Part shown: one piece after another, positions 49,001-55,488 of the stretch
How the letters are laid out: the number at the start of each line of letters is the position of its first letter
Position numbering within the stretch: position 1 is the stretch's first letter
Source of the DNA: Bacillota bacterium
GTDB lineage: Bacteria > Bacillota > Sulfobacillia > RBS10-35 > JAJYVN01
Assembly: GCA_021797775.1 (NCBI GenBank)
Contig: JAJZZC010000009.1
Coordinates: 3,364 to 58,851, forward strand
DNA: 55,488 bases
Reading direction: 5' to 3'
Position numbers and translations under genes: made by a program
Notes under the pieces: model-generated
What the model saw: the letters and a program-made list of their open reading frames with translations, nothing else
Told to the model about the DNA's origin: nothing
The model's database searches: none

Positions 49001-50244
49001 GGGGCGCCCCAGCGACCCCGGTCGGCCCGTCCGACGGGACCGCCCGCCCCGGCCGGGGCGCGACGCTCGGCGCGATGGAGGCAGCCGGCGCGGAGGTCGG
49101 GGCGGGGGCGGGCGACGGCGTCCCCCCGCCAGCGGTGGCACCGGCCATGCATGGGGACACCCCCTCCCGCCCGGGACGGCCCCCGCTAGGCGACGCGGAG
49201 GTCGCCGCGGCGGGGCCCCCGGCGACCCCGCCCGCCCCCTCTGCCGAGAGCGCCCCGCCGGGCCGAGCCGCCACCACCGGCGCTCTCTTGGCCACGGACG
49301 GGGCAGAGGACGGCGCGTCCCTACCTCCCGCCGTGACGGCCCCGCGGGGCGGCGCCCCCCTTGGTGTGAGACGGCAGGCACCGGACGACGCGGGGGGCGT
49401 CGCGGCCAGCCACGCCCCCCGCCCCCTGGCCATCTCCGGGGGGATCCCTGCCGCGCCAGACCCGGGCGGATCCGGCGACAACGTCCAAGCCCCGGGCGTC
49501 TGGGCGCGCCTGGAGGCCGAACACGCCTGGCGCTATGGCTGGCAGGCCGCCACACGCCTGGCCGCCAAGGTCGAGGTGGGGCAATGGCGTGAACGACTAG
49601 CCACACGGGCAGGCATAGGGGAGGAAACGGGCGGCGACTGGCAGCCGGGGGCCGGACCGCGGACGCGGCCCGCCGCCCAGCCCCCACCCGGCCTCGCCCG
49701 CCCCCGCTGGCTGGAGGCAGGCACGCAGGTGCCGCCGGCGGAGGTGGGGACCGCCACGCACGCGCTGCTGCGCCACGTGGACCTGGGGGGCCCCTGCGAC
49801 CGTCCGGCTCTTGAGGCCTGCCGCGCCGACCTGGTCGCCCGGGGCCTCTTGGCGGCGCCGGCGGCCGCGCTGGTGGACCTGCAGGCCGTGGCGCGCTTTC
49901 TGGCCGGCCCCCTCGGCCGGCGGCTGCGCGCGCGCCCGCGGGCCGTGCGGCGTGAGGTGCCCTTCGCTCTGCGCTTGGCGGCTACTGAGGTCTATCCCGA
50001 GGAGCCGGCCGCGGGCGAATGGGTGCTGGTGCAGGGCATCATCGACGCGTTGGCTCTGGAGGAGGGCGGGCTGCTGTTGGTCGACTACAAGACCGACGCC
50101 GCGGGTGCCGCGGACGCCGAGCGCTACCGGCCACAGGTGGCCCTGTACGCGCGCGCCGCGGCCTCCGCTTGGAGCCGGCCAGTGCGCGCGGCCTGGTTGT
50201 GTTTCCTGGCCAGCGGCGAGGACGTTCCAATCAATACGGGGTAG
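46039..50244 (+). CDS. addA: AddA, helicase-nuclease subunit with repetitive insert
   Basis: A 1401-residue UvrD-type helicase and nuclease, about 150-200 longer than usual. The GTG start overlaps the addB stop. Motifs in order: SAAAGSGKTAVLAARVV (Walker A), VTFTRAAAAEMRRR, LDFDDLEHRCLDVL, VLVDESQDLSPVQ (Walker B), GDARQSIYGFRQAEP, IHGSKGLEFPLVVV, LRILYVAMTRARETL. The C-terminal nuclease has GTATHALLRHVD and LLLVDYKTDAAG. Between helicase and nuclease, residues about 937-1152 are a Pro/Ala/Gly low-complexity insert made of degenerate repeats of about 70 residues (APATP, PPLGDAE and GRA-T-GA recur). The conserved motifs on both sides stay in frame. Confidence 0.95.
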   Translation: MNWTGPQEEAIRDRGGHVLCSAAAGSGKTAVLAARVVGRLTDPVSPVGIDRLLVVTFTRAAAAEMRRRVAALLRAAAASAPWLDDQLWLLPRADITTVHGFCERTVRRHFLEVGADPSFTVLDEAEGRVLLAEALDRVLEARYAGRGMDAAAAAAFVDMVERYGGRRLDASLRALVLELRSYAQSMPDPEAWLAGAVRSDIGWDAAREAVRRKLAGCRARTERAVACAPEAYRPALEADHALFARLLTAVAGPWDALAEMLRSASLVRLAAIGEGDRAAAERVRDLRQANRDALAELAAGPFGRPEAEHVAEAAEVAAHLRPLVELALDLEHTYAAEKARTGALDFDDLEHRCLDVLRGAGGEAVAARYAEVLVDESQDLSPVQDELLSLLVDRGAALFAVGDARQSIYGFRQAEPRRFALRERRYAAGGGRIIELPHNFRSRRPVVAAVNFVFGRLFRTASAALPASALRPMEAAADYPPVSGRALGTSAAPPASAGAGNPVRIVLLEGDVDEDSTSLEREAAEVCLQVREWLAGALVHDPDATSPGAPYRPARPGDVAVLLRAPGGTAHAYVEALRSAGIPCWSPDQGHRASTLEGRTLVAWWRTLENPQQDIPLAATLLSAFGGFSPAELAEVRLAAPAAPLWHAVRACAAGAEGALAPRAAAFMARLERWRTEARRGQWAELLARALDETGYAAQAGGLPGGAERRRNLEWCLERCREADRFRHWGLARLIAHLENGGGDTVAEAAMGAGDAVRVLSIHGSKGLEFPLVVVAGLGRRFHGREGSADVLAQRDLGVGARRVDLDRRLRWPTLAHAVVAARREEQARAEELRILYVAMTRARETLTLVGTLRNLAERVGGAATLAEALSGTAAGTAPTLELEEGACYADWLLPVLAEHADVAAAFGTHAGIPFRGTVDGEGSRWEVVLRLGPVAGALAADGAGDGAEAGVGSQHTACPPPAAPATPGEGPSHRRQPPLGDAEPAPGGAPATPVGPSDGTARPGRGATLGAMEAAGAEVGAGAGDGVPPPAVAPAMHGDTPSRPGRPPLGDAEVAAAGPPATPPAPSAESAPPGRAATTGALLATDGAEDGASLPPAVTAPRGGAPLGVRRQAPDDAGGVAASHAPRPLAISGGIPAAPDPGGSGDNVQAPGVWARLEAEHAWRYGWQAATRLAAKVEVGQWRERLATRAGIGEETGGDWQPGAGPRTRPAAQPPPGLARPRWLEAGTQVPPAEVGTATHALLRHVDLGGPCDRPALEACRADLVARGLLAAPAAALVDLQAVARFLAGPLGRRLRARPRAVRREVPFALRLAATEVYPEEPAAGEWVLVQGIIDALALEEGGLLLVDYKTDAAGAADAERYRPQVALYARAAASAWSRPVRAAWLCFLASGEDVPINTG
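48855..49420 (+). repeat. degenerate tandem repeats inside addA
   Basis: Three units of about 210 bases. GACGGGGCAGGGGACGGTGC near 48864 recurs as GACGGGGCAGAGGACGGCGC near 49298, and a PPLGDAE-coding block near 48970 recurs near 49181. The third unit is partial. The units translate into a flexible Pro/Ala linker between the helicase and nuclease domains. Confidence 0.65.
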
Positions 50245-50279
50245 GGTCTATGCCATCACGCTGCGTGCAGGAGGAGAAG

Positions 50280-50468
50280 GTGATCTTGACCCCCCCGGGG
50301 AATGTCCTTTGGTCGCCGCAGGTGGCCCGGGCCGCGCGGTGCCCCGCCTGCGCCCGGCGGCGTGGCGCCCGACCCTGGGCCGCGCCACCGAGCGACCGGG
50401 GCAAGCGGGCCACTCCCACCCGCCGTGGGGGCCGTTTTCCTCCGGCGGCGCGCGGTGGAAGGGGATGA
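50280..50468 (+). CDS. possible 62-residue protein after addA
   Basis: GTG 50280 has GGAGG 6 bases upstream and begins VILTPPGNVLWSPQVARAAR, then CPAC, then a Gly/Arg/Pro-rich tail. It follows addA by 35 bases. The strong ribosome site is the main support; composition is like background, and no family is recognised. Confidence 0.2.
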   Translation: MILTPPGNVLWSPQVARAARCPACARRRGARPWAAPPSDRGKRATPTRRGGRFPPAARGGRG

Positions 50469-50818
50469 AGCCGCCTTTGCCACCGCGCCACCGCTGTCCA
50501 CAGGACGTGGTACCAGAGGGGGGCCCGGCGAGCGTCCGCCCACCGGCCGCGCCGGGCCACGGGCGGCCCAGCGTGGCGGCACACGGGGTGGGCGTGGCGC
50601 CGCAGGATGCCAGAAACATCCCAGAACAAGGTTGCGCGCCAAGAACGACGATCTGTCCGTAAGGAGGGGGCGCCGGACCCGTAGCCGGGTCGGGGTGGGG
50701 CAGAAACGCGCGAGGACGGCAAGAATCGGCCGGGCGCATCGAGTCTTCTGGTGGTATAAGAGATCCAGCCTGCTCCGGGTCGTGCAGAGGGTCGCCGGAC
50801 GGCGCGCTGCGGCAGGCG

Positions 50819-50965
50819 ATGGCCGCGGGCGCGGACGCTCCAGGCGGAGGCGCCGCGGTGGACCAGGGGCTCCCTCCTTATGTGTCGCTGCGGTGCGGCG
50901 GCGCGGGCTGCCGTTGCCAGGGGGGTGGGCAGTTGCTCGCAGCGGAACCGATACACAATCTGTAG
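50819..50965 (+). CDS. possible 48-residue Cys-containing small protein
   Basis: The frame ATG 50819 to TAG 50965 encodes a Gly-rich head, then PPYVSLRCGGAGCRC and GGGQLLAAEPIHNL. The CxxxxCxC pattern followed by QLLA recalls short zinc-finger regulators of the Com type, but the second CPxC pair of that family is absent. An overlapping frame beginning at ATG 50880 is an alternative. Confidence 0.2.
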   Translation: MAAGADAPGGGAAVDQGLPPYVSLRCGGAGCRCQGGGQLLAAEPIHNL

Positions 50966-51246
50966 GAGAACCTTACAGAGCGCGTGAGAGCGAGCGGCAA
51001 GCGTGGTACCGAGCCGCGAGGCTGCGGAGGCGCGCGTCGTATGATCCGTTCCGCCCGAGCGGGGGACCTTGAGTCGCGCGGTGGCCGGAGGCCGCCTGTC
51101 GCCATCTGTCCCGCAGGGGACAAGTCCAAGGCCGAAAGGGGCGAAAGCCTGGTCGGGCGGTCGGCGTGGAGGACCGAGCGATCGGTGGTCCATGCTGGAT
51201 GATAACCAGGCGATCACGGAGTGTTCAGCATCCAGGCGAGAAGCGC

Positions 51247-52512
51247 ATGAAACTCTTTTCGGAGCGATCCGAGGCTGCGGGCACGGGTGACTTGGTGCGT
51301 GAGACAGAACTCGTGATCAGCGGAGTCCTGCGCGGCGGGGTCATCCTCAGCGCAGCCATCATCCTGGTGGGCATTGGGTACTTCTATGCGCTCAAGTTCA
51401 GCGGTCATGTGGTCAGCCTGAAGTTCCCGCACAGCCTGCCCGCCGTGTTTCAGGACCTGGCCCACGCGGAGCCGCTGGCCATCGTGGCCCTGGGCTTACT
51501 TGTGCTCCTCGCCACGCCCGTGCTGCGCGTCGCGGTATCCATCTTCGCCTTCGCCATGGAGCACGACCGGACCTACGTCGTGATCACGGGGATCGTCCTC
51601 TTCATCCTCCTGTTCAGCATCTTCGTGGTCGGCGGCCTGCTTGGCCACGGGGCCCACGCACACGTGTTGCGCTCCGGACTATCATTCTTCGTCCTGGTCT
51701 TCGTCGGTTCCCTCTTCGCCGGGTTCGTCGGTTCGCTGGTCGGACTGGGCGGCGGGGTGTTCATTGTCCCTCTGCTGACAATTGCCTTCGGCGTGCCGAT
51801 CCAGTCCGCCATCGGCGCCTCGATCGTCTCGGTGATCGCCACCTCCAGCGGTGCGGCGGCCGCCTACGTACGTGATCGGATGACCAACCTGCGTGTCGGG
51901 ATGTTCCTGGAGATCGCCACCACGATCGGCGCGATCAGCGGGGCCCTGCTGGCCACCGTCGTCAACAGTGCCGTGCTGTTCGTGATCTTCGGCTTGGTGC
52001 TGCTGTTTTCCGTACTCCCACTGATCGTACACATGGGGGAGGAGCTGCCGGAAGGCGTCCGCAACGACCGCTTTAGCAAGGCGCTGCGCCTGGCTTCAAC
52101 GTACCCCGACCAGCGGCTGGGCCGCACCGTATCCTACGAGGTCACCGGGGTGCCGCCCGGCTTCGGGATGATGTACGTGGCGGGCGCGATCTCGGGCCTG
52201 CTAGGCATCGGCAGCGGCACGTTCAAGGTGCTGGCGATGGATACGGCCATGCGCCTGCCGATGAAGGTCTCAACCACGACCAGCAATTTTATGATCGGCG
52301 TGACAGCCGCGGCCAGCGCGGGGATCTACTTCCAGCGCGGGGACATCGACCCCGTCACGGCCGCGCCGGTCGCCCTCGGGGTGCTGCTCGGCGCCACCCT
52401 CGGGGCCGTGACCCTGCCTCGGCTGTCCAACACCTGGGTACGCAAGGTCTTCATCCCGGTCATCGTCCTGGTGGCCGTGGAGATGCTGCTGCGGGGCGCC
52501 GGGGTCCTCTGA
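51247..52512 (+). CDS. DUF1634-TauE/SafE fusion, anion exporter
   Basis: A 421-residue membrane protein. Residues about 17-130 form three helices of the DUF1634 type (RETELVISGVLRGGVILSAA, VALGLLVLLATPVLRVAVSI, YVVITGIVLFILLFSIFVVGG). From about 143 the TauE/SafE (TSUP) domain follows, with two pseudo-repeats marked by GLGGGVFIVPLL and GIGSGTFKVLAMD. TSUP proteins export sulfite, sulfoacetate or other small anions. The two families often occur as neighbouring genes, so the fusion supports a joint function. Start ATG 51247; a GTG at 51166 in frame is less likely. A sulfurtransferase pseudogene lies 0.5 kb downstream. Confidence 0.9.
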   Translation: MKLFSERSEAAGTGDLVRETELVISGVLRGGVILSAAIILVGIGYFYALKFSGHVVSLKFPHSLPAVFQDLAHAEPLAIVALGLLVLLATPVLRVAVSIFAFAMEHDRTYVVITGIVLFILLFSIFVVGGLLGHGAHAHVLRSGLSFFVLVFVGSLFAGFVGSLVGLGGGVFIVPLLTIAFGVPIQSAIGASIVSVIATSSGAAAAYVRDRMTNLRVGMFLEIATTIGAISGALLATVVNSAVLFVIFGLVLLFSVLPLIVHMGEELPEGVRNDRFSKALRLASTYPDQRLGRTVSYEVTGVPPGFGMMYVAGAISGLLGIGSGTFKVLAMDTAMRLPMKVSTTTSNFMIGVTAAASAGIYFQRGDIDPVTAAPVALGVLLGATLGAVTLPRLSNTWVRKVFIPVIVLVAVEMLLRGAGVL

Positions 52513-52539
52513 TCCGCCCGGCACGGCGCACCGCAGAGC

Positions 52540-52580
52540 GGGGCCTCGGCGGCCGCACAGCGGCTCGAGGCCCCGGCCCT
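52540..52580 (+). terminator. probable terminator after the TSUP exporter
   Basis: A 9-bp stem GGGGCCTCG/CGAGGCCCC (52540-52548 with 52566-52574), 28 bases past the stop, followed by GGCCCTTTGC. The T tract is short. Confidence 0.5.
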
Positions 52581-52597
52581 TTGCAAGGCGCGGAAGC

Positions 52598-52838
52598 CGG
52601 CGCGCGTGGACCGTGTCCCAGGTGTGCGTGGGCATGGCGGCCAGCCCACGGCTAGCCCGTCGCCGCCGACGGCATCCAGCAGTGCGTCGACCACCGTTTC
52701 GGCCCCACCAGGGACATGCCCCATCGATGAGAGGGAGGAGTGCATCAGGACCGTGGCGCAGCGTTCCACCCCCACTCCGCGCAGGCCCTCCACAATGTCG
52801 GTCCGCGTCAGGCCACCCCCCACACAACCCCGCTCCAC
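52598..52838 (-). pseudogene. fragment of an AAC(3)-family acetyltransferase
   Basis: The N-terminal part reads LTRTDIVEGLRGVGV, then ATVLMHSSLSSMGHVPGGAE and TVVDALLDAVGGDG, the signature of aminoglycoside 3-N-acetyltransferase-like proteins. The next family motif, MPTHTWDTVHARR, lies in another frame near 52600-52635, so a frameshift has occurred. The remaining two thirds of the gene are missing and the end runs into the exporter terminator. A MITE lies on its 5' side. Confidence 0.6.
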
Positions 52839-52922
52839 CGTCCACCGGCATCGCCTCCCCCGGTCGGGCTCGGCCTGCGACCCGCCCGCTACCCGCAGGC
52901 CACGGGGTTGTCCGGGTATAAA

Positions 52923-53050
52923 CCTGAATCTCGCAGTGTCAGCCAGGCGCCGCCGCGCAGAAGGAGCCGGCGACGCGAGCGGGTGAGGTCGTGGTCAGGG
53001 GCCAGCCCCTCGGCACCAAGGCGACCGGCCGCCTCACTGCGAAAGTCAGG
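52923..53050. mobile_element. 128-bp MITE-like element, copy 2
   Basis: Same ends (CCTGAATCTCGCAGTG and CACTGCGAAAGTCAGG) and length as the copy at 42330. The inverted termini match at 14 of 18 positions. The flanks TATAAA and ATGAAA are not a clean target duplication. Its right end supplies the stop codon of the sulfurtransferase reading frame. Confidence 0.75.
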
Positions 53051-53836
53051 ATGAAACCCAGTCGCTGTAGCTACCGGGATAGAGGACCGCGGGCGGGAGC
53101 CCCGCCAGCTCCATGGCCAGGACGTGGACACAGGCCGTAATCCCCGACCCGCAATACGCGACGACGGGCGCCCCCGTAAGCAGGGCGGCGGCGTCCATCC
53201 AACGCCCGTCGGGCAGGAGCGCCTCGGCCGCTGGCAGGTTCACCGCGCCAGGGATCCGGCCCGGGATGCGGTCGAGGGGCTCCGCGCCCCTCCGGTAGCG
53301 TTCGGGGGCGCGGCAGTCGCCCAGTACCTCGCCGGGTGCCGCTCGACGGCGCACCCCATCCACGTCCGTCGCCATGCCGGCACGGACGCGGGGCGTGAAA
53401 ACGGTGCGGGCCCCGGCCGGCTCTTCGGTAGGGACCAGCCCCCCGGCAGAGCGAGCCAGGCGGCTAGGCCACCGTCGAGCGCCGCCACCCGGTCGTGTCC
53501 CAGGTAGCGCAGCAACCACCAGCAGCGGGCGGCGAACATCCGGTCGTCGTAGACGATGACGGTCGGGTCGGGGCCGATGCCCCAGCGCCCGAAAGCCGCA
53601 GCCAACACCGCCGGGTCCGGCAGCGGGTGGCGGCCGCCGTGCGGCCCCTTGGGCCCCGAGAGGTCGCGGTCCATGTCGGCGGAGACGGCGCCGGGGATGT
53701 GCCCCTCGTCGTACAGGCGCCGCCCAGCCGCCGGGTCCTCCAGGCGGAAACGGCAGTCGACGATGGCGCAGGCACCGAGGTGGGACCGGAGCCATTCCAC
53801 GGTCGCCACGGGCGGGAAGGGTCCGGCATCGACCAT
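53046..53836 (-). pseudogene. sseA: thiosulfate/3-mercaptopyruvate sulfurtransferase, frameshifted
   Basis: A tandem rhodanese of about 263 residues if the shift is corrected. Start ATG 53836 has GGGGAGG 10 bases upstream. Domain 1 includes VEWLRSHLGACAIVDCRFRL, YDEGHIPGAVSADMDRDLSG, VIVYDDRMFAARCWWLLRYL and GGLAAWLALPGG. Domain 2, in another frame, includes GEVLGDCRAPERYRG-like sequence, GRIPGAVNLPAAEAL and the catalytic loop VAYCGSGITACVHVLAM. The frames meet at a run of six C (53439-53444; G on the coding strand); one extra base restores the protein. It could be a sequencing error, a real mutation or a slippage site. The last codons read WVSS and the TGA stop belongs to the MITE end. Confidence 0.8.
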
Positions 53837-54030
53837 AGCGCGGCCGCCTCCCCAATCACACCGTCCGGTTGCGCCGATCTGCCTTCGGCGGGGGGCCCGA
53901 TTCCCCGCTGGCCGGCGGCGCAGGGGGGCGGGGACGTCCGCCGCGGGCAGGGGGCCCGCGGTCCGCGCCCGGGGCGCGCGGGGGCAAGAGGGCGCCCGCT
54001 GGAATGCGGGGCACACGGCGGGGCGAGCCC

Positions 54031-55026
54031 TCAGGGCACCAGCACCGCCGCGCCGTTGACCCCCCCCGCCTTCAACCGGCGTAGCGCCTCGTTGGCGGCC
54101 GTCAGCGGCAGGCCCTCGCAGGCGACCGCCAACGGGACGTCCGCCGCCAGGCGCAGGAACTCCTCGCCGTCCTGGCGCGTGGCGTTGGCCACACTGCGCA
54201 GCGTCCGTTCGCCGTACAGCAGGGCGTAGTCCATCTCCGGCACGCGGTCGAGGTGCACGGCGTTGACGGCGAGGGTGCCGCCCGGCCGTAGCAGGCGCAG
54301 CGCGTCTGCGATCACCCGCCCCACGGGCGCGAAGGACACCGCCGAATCCATGGACGCGGGGGGCGCGTCCTCGGCCGCCCCAGCCCACGCGGCGCCGAGG
54401 CGCAGGGCCAGCTCGCGGTGCGCCTGGCCGCGCGTAACCACCAAGACCTCGCAGCCAAGATGCCGCGCCACCTGCAGGGCCAGGTGCGCGGAGGCGCCGA
54501 ACCCAAAGAGGCCGAGGCGGGCGCCGGGGCGCGCCTCGGCGAGGCGGAGCGAGCGGTAGCCGATGATGCCGGCGCAGAGCAGCGGCGCCACCGTCACGTC
54601 GTCGAGGGCCTCGGGCAGGCGGAAGGCGAAGGAGGCCGGGACCAGGGCCGCTTGGGCGTACCCGCCGTCGGCGTCCCATCCCGTGAAACGGGCATCCGGG
54701 CAGAGGTTCTCCCGACCGGCGCGGCAGAGGGCGCAAGAGCCGCAGGCCCAGCGTAGCCAGGCCGCGCCAGCGCGGCGCCCCAGCCAGGCCGGATCCGCGC
54801 CCGCGCCGACCGCGTCCACGATCCCGACGATCTGATGCCCGGGCACCAGCGGCAGGCGGTGTGCCGGCAATTCGCCCTCGAGCACGTGGAGGTCGGTGCG
54901 GCAGACCCCACAGGCGCGGACGCGCAAGCGCAACTCCCCGGGGCCGGGCTCGGGATCGGGCAGGTCCCGCCAGACCAGGGGATCGGTCTCCGCCGGGGCC
55001 GGTCGCTGCAGCACCATCGCCTTCAT
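54031..55026 (-). CDS. zinc-dependent alcohol dehydrogenase
   Basis: A 331-residue medium-chain dehydrogenase. The start is ATG 55026 (KAMVLQRPAPAETDPLVWRD). Catalytic-zinc residues lie in VRACGVCRTDLHVLEGE and LVPGHQIVGIVD; the structural zinc site has four Cys in CGSCALCRAGRENLCPD. The Rossmann motif is LGLFGFGASAHLALQVARHLG. GHQ rather than GHE is common in one subgroup of this family. The substrate is unknown; similar enzymes oxidise primary alcohols or reduce aldehydes with NAD(P). There are no obvious operon partners; the sulfurtransferase fragment follows 195 bases downstream. Confidence 0.9.
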   Translation of the reverse strand: MKAMVLQRPAPAETDPLVWRDLPDPEPGPGELRLRVRACGVCRTDLHVLEGELPAHRLPLVPGHQIVGIVDAVGAGADPAWLGRRAGAAWLRWACGSCALCRAGRENLCPDARFTGWDADGGYAQAALVPASFAFRLPEALDDVTVAPLLCAGIIGYRSLRLAEARPGARLGLFGFGASAHLALQVARHLGCEVLVVTRGQAHRELALRLGAAWAGAAEDAPPASMDSAVSFAPVGRVIADALRLLRPGGTLAVNAVHLDRVPEMDYALLYGERTLRSVANATRQDGEEFLRLAADVPLAVACEGLPLTAANEALRRLKAGGVNGAAVLVP

Positions 55027-55310
55027 GGGGACAGGGTGCCACGGCGAGGCCGGTGGGGCAACGGCGGGGGCGGTCGCCGCCACGACTGCGCTGCGGTCTA
55101 CCGCAAGGACCAAGGGACTCGGGCGTCCCCTGGCCACCGCTGATGCACCATAGCGCTATGGGCAATCGTCTAGCGGAGAGATGTGCTCGGAGGTCCGAGA
55201 AGGCGCAAGCGTTGGCCAGCAGGGCGGCTTGACCTCGTCGTACCTTGGGCACTGGCTGATGATCGAAGACACAACGACAGGCGTCGCGGCCGCACGCGAC
55301 CGGCGTCCCC

Positions 55311-55488
55311 ATGCAGCAACCCCCATCAGATCCGGTGGCTGCTACGAGCCCCCCGCGGCCGCACGCGCCGGTCCTGTGGCCGGGCGGGCCGATCCCGTGG
55401 CCGCACGCGCCGACCCCGTGGCCGGGCGGGCCGACCCCGTGGCCGCACGCGCCGACCCCGCCGCCGCACGCGCCGGTCCTGTGGCCGG
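55311..55488 (+). CDS. start of a Pro/Trp-rich heptapeptide repeat protein (cut by window end)
   Basis: From ATG 55311 the frame is open to the window edge (59 codons). After MQQPPSDPVAATSP it consists of 21-bp units that translate as seven-residue repeats alternating between P-W-P-H-A-P-T and P-W-P-G-G-P-T, with variants RPHAPVL and PPHAPVL. The exact seven-codon phase and amino-acid conservation suggest real coding. A spore-coat, surface or secreted protein would fit the composition; no family is recognised. No strong ribosome site is visible. A partial extra unit (CGCGGCCGCACGCGACCGG) lies just before the ATG. Confidence 0.5.
   Translation, partial: MQQPPSDPVAATSPPRPHAPVLWPGGPIPWPHAPTPWPGGPTPWPHAPTPPPHAPVLWP
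55320..55488 (+). repeat. 21-bp tandem repeats
   Basis: At least six consecutive 21-base units of the form CCGTGGCCGCACGCGCCGACC, alternating with CCGTGGCCGGGCGGGCCGACC, extend to the window end. An additional imperfect unit is near 55286. Confidence 0.9.

Larger units (their letters stand above)
50245..51246. other. 1-kb intergenic region between addA and the TSUP exporter
   Basis: No large gene is supported. Two short frames with ribosome sites or Cys motifs are listed separately. The last 150 bases before the exporter hold hairpins, for example TGTCCC-GCAG-GGGACA near 51106 and CTGGATG paired with CATCCAG near 51195-51235. I recognise no known riboswitch family. Confidence 0.45.

Noticed and set aside
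50960..51246. Cobalamin-like or other riboswitch before the TSUP exporter
   Set aside because: Hairpins are present but the conserved cores of known riboswitches were not matched.
54820..54850. GHQ instead of GHE in the alcohol dehydrogenase as a loss of function
   Set aside because: To my knowledge GHQ occurs regularly in one subgroup of the family, with all zinc Cys present here.
53240..55312. 690-residue minus-strand frame covering the alcohol dehydrogenase
   Set aside because: Only its last 200 codons are sulfurtransferase domain 1; the rest is the wrong frame of the dehydrogenase gene.
55320..55488. CRISPR array at the right edge
   Set aside because: Units are contiguous 21-mers with no unique spacers and keep a coding phase.

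Overview
The window is about 55 kb of very GC-rich chromosome from a spore-forming Firmicute. SpoIIE and a SigH-type sigma factor, the ctsR-mcsA-mcsB-clpC operon, AddAB recombination enzymes, the cysE-cysS-rlmB-sigH order and a PIN/TRAM membrane protein all point to Clostridia-like, high-GC Firmicutes of the Symbiobacterium / Thermaerobacter / Sulfobacillus sort. That placement is inferred from gene content and order; no rRNA is present. Many genes start with GTG or TTG behind strong GGAGG-type ribosome binding sites, and several pairs overlap by GTGA.

Layout. From 1 to about 28 kb is a housekeeping block read almost entirely on the minus strand. In transcription order, from high to low coordinates, it runs: ctsR-mcsA-mcsB-clpC (protein quality control), a fused MoaD-MoaE molybdopterin synthase, radA, one short plus-strand gene (18.8-19.2 kb), carD, a PIN/TRAM protein and ispDF (isoprenoids), cysE-cysS-rlmB-sigH, a four-tRNA operon (Thr-Tyr-fMet-Thr) with promoter and terminator, spoIIE-tilS, ftsH-pepQ, and folB followed by a folK-birA fusion. 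Promoters I could read directly lie before ftsH, spoIIE (with a 21-bp spacer), the tRNA operon, carD, the plus-strand gene and ctsR (with a CtsR-like operator).

From 28 to 55 kb the content is more accessory: an aminotransferase; two giant, internally duplicated FtsX-type permeases (about 1690 and 2006 residues) with no ATPase gene beside them; and a small HTH remnant between the two. A repeat-rich intergenic region with a 252-bp tandem duplication and a 128-bp MITE follows, then addB-addA. AddA carries a 215-residue repetitive low-complexity insert. Next come a DUF1634-TauE/SafE fusion exporter, a decayed aminoglycoside acetyltransferase-like fragment, a second MITE copy, a frameshifted sulfurtransferase, a zinc alcohol dehydrogenase, and at the right edge the start of a gene encoding a Pro/Trp-rich heptapeptide repeat.

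Recurrent themes are gene fusions (FolK-BirA, MoaD-MoaE, IspD-IspF, DUF1634-TSUP, tandem FtsX) and small dispersed repeats in the intergenic DNA.
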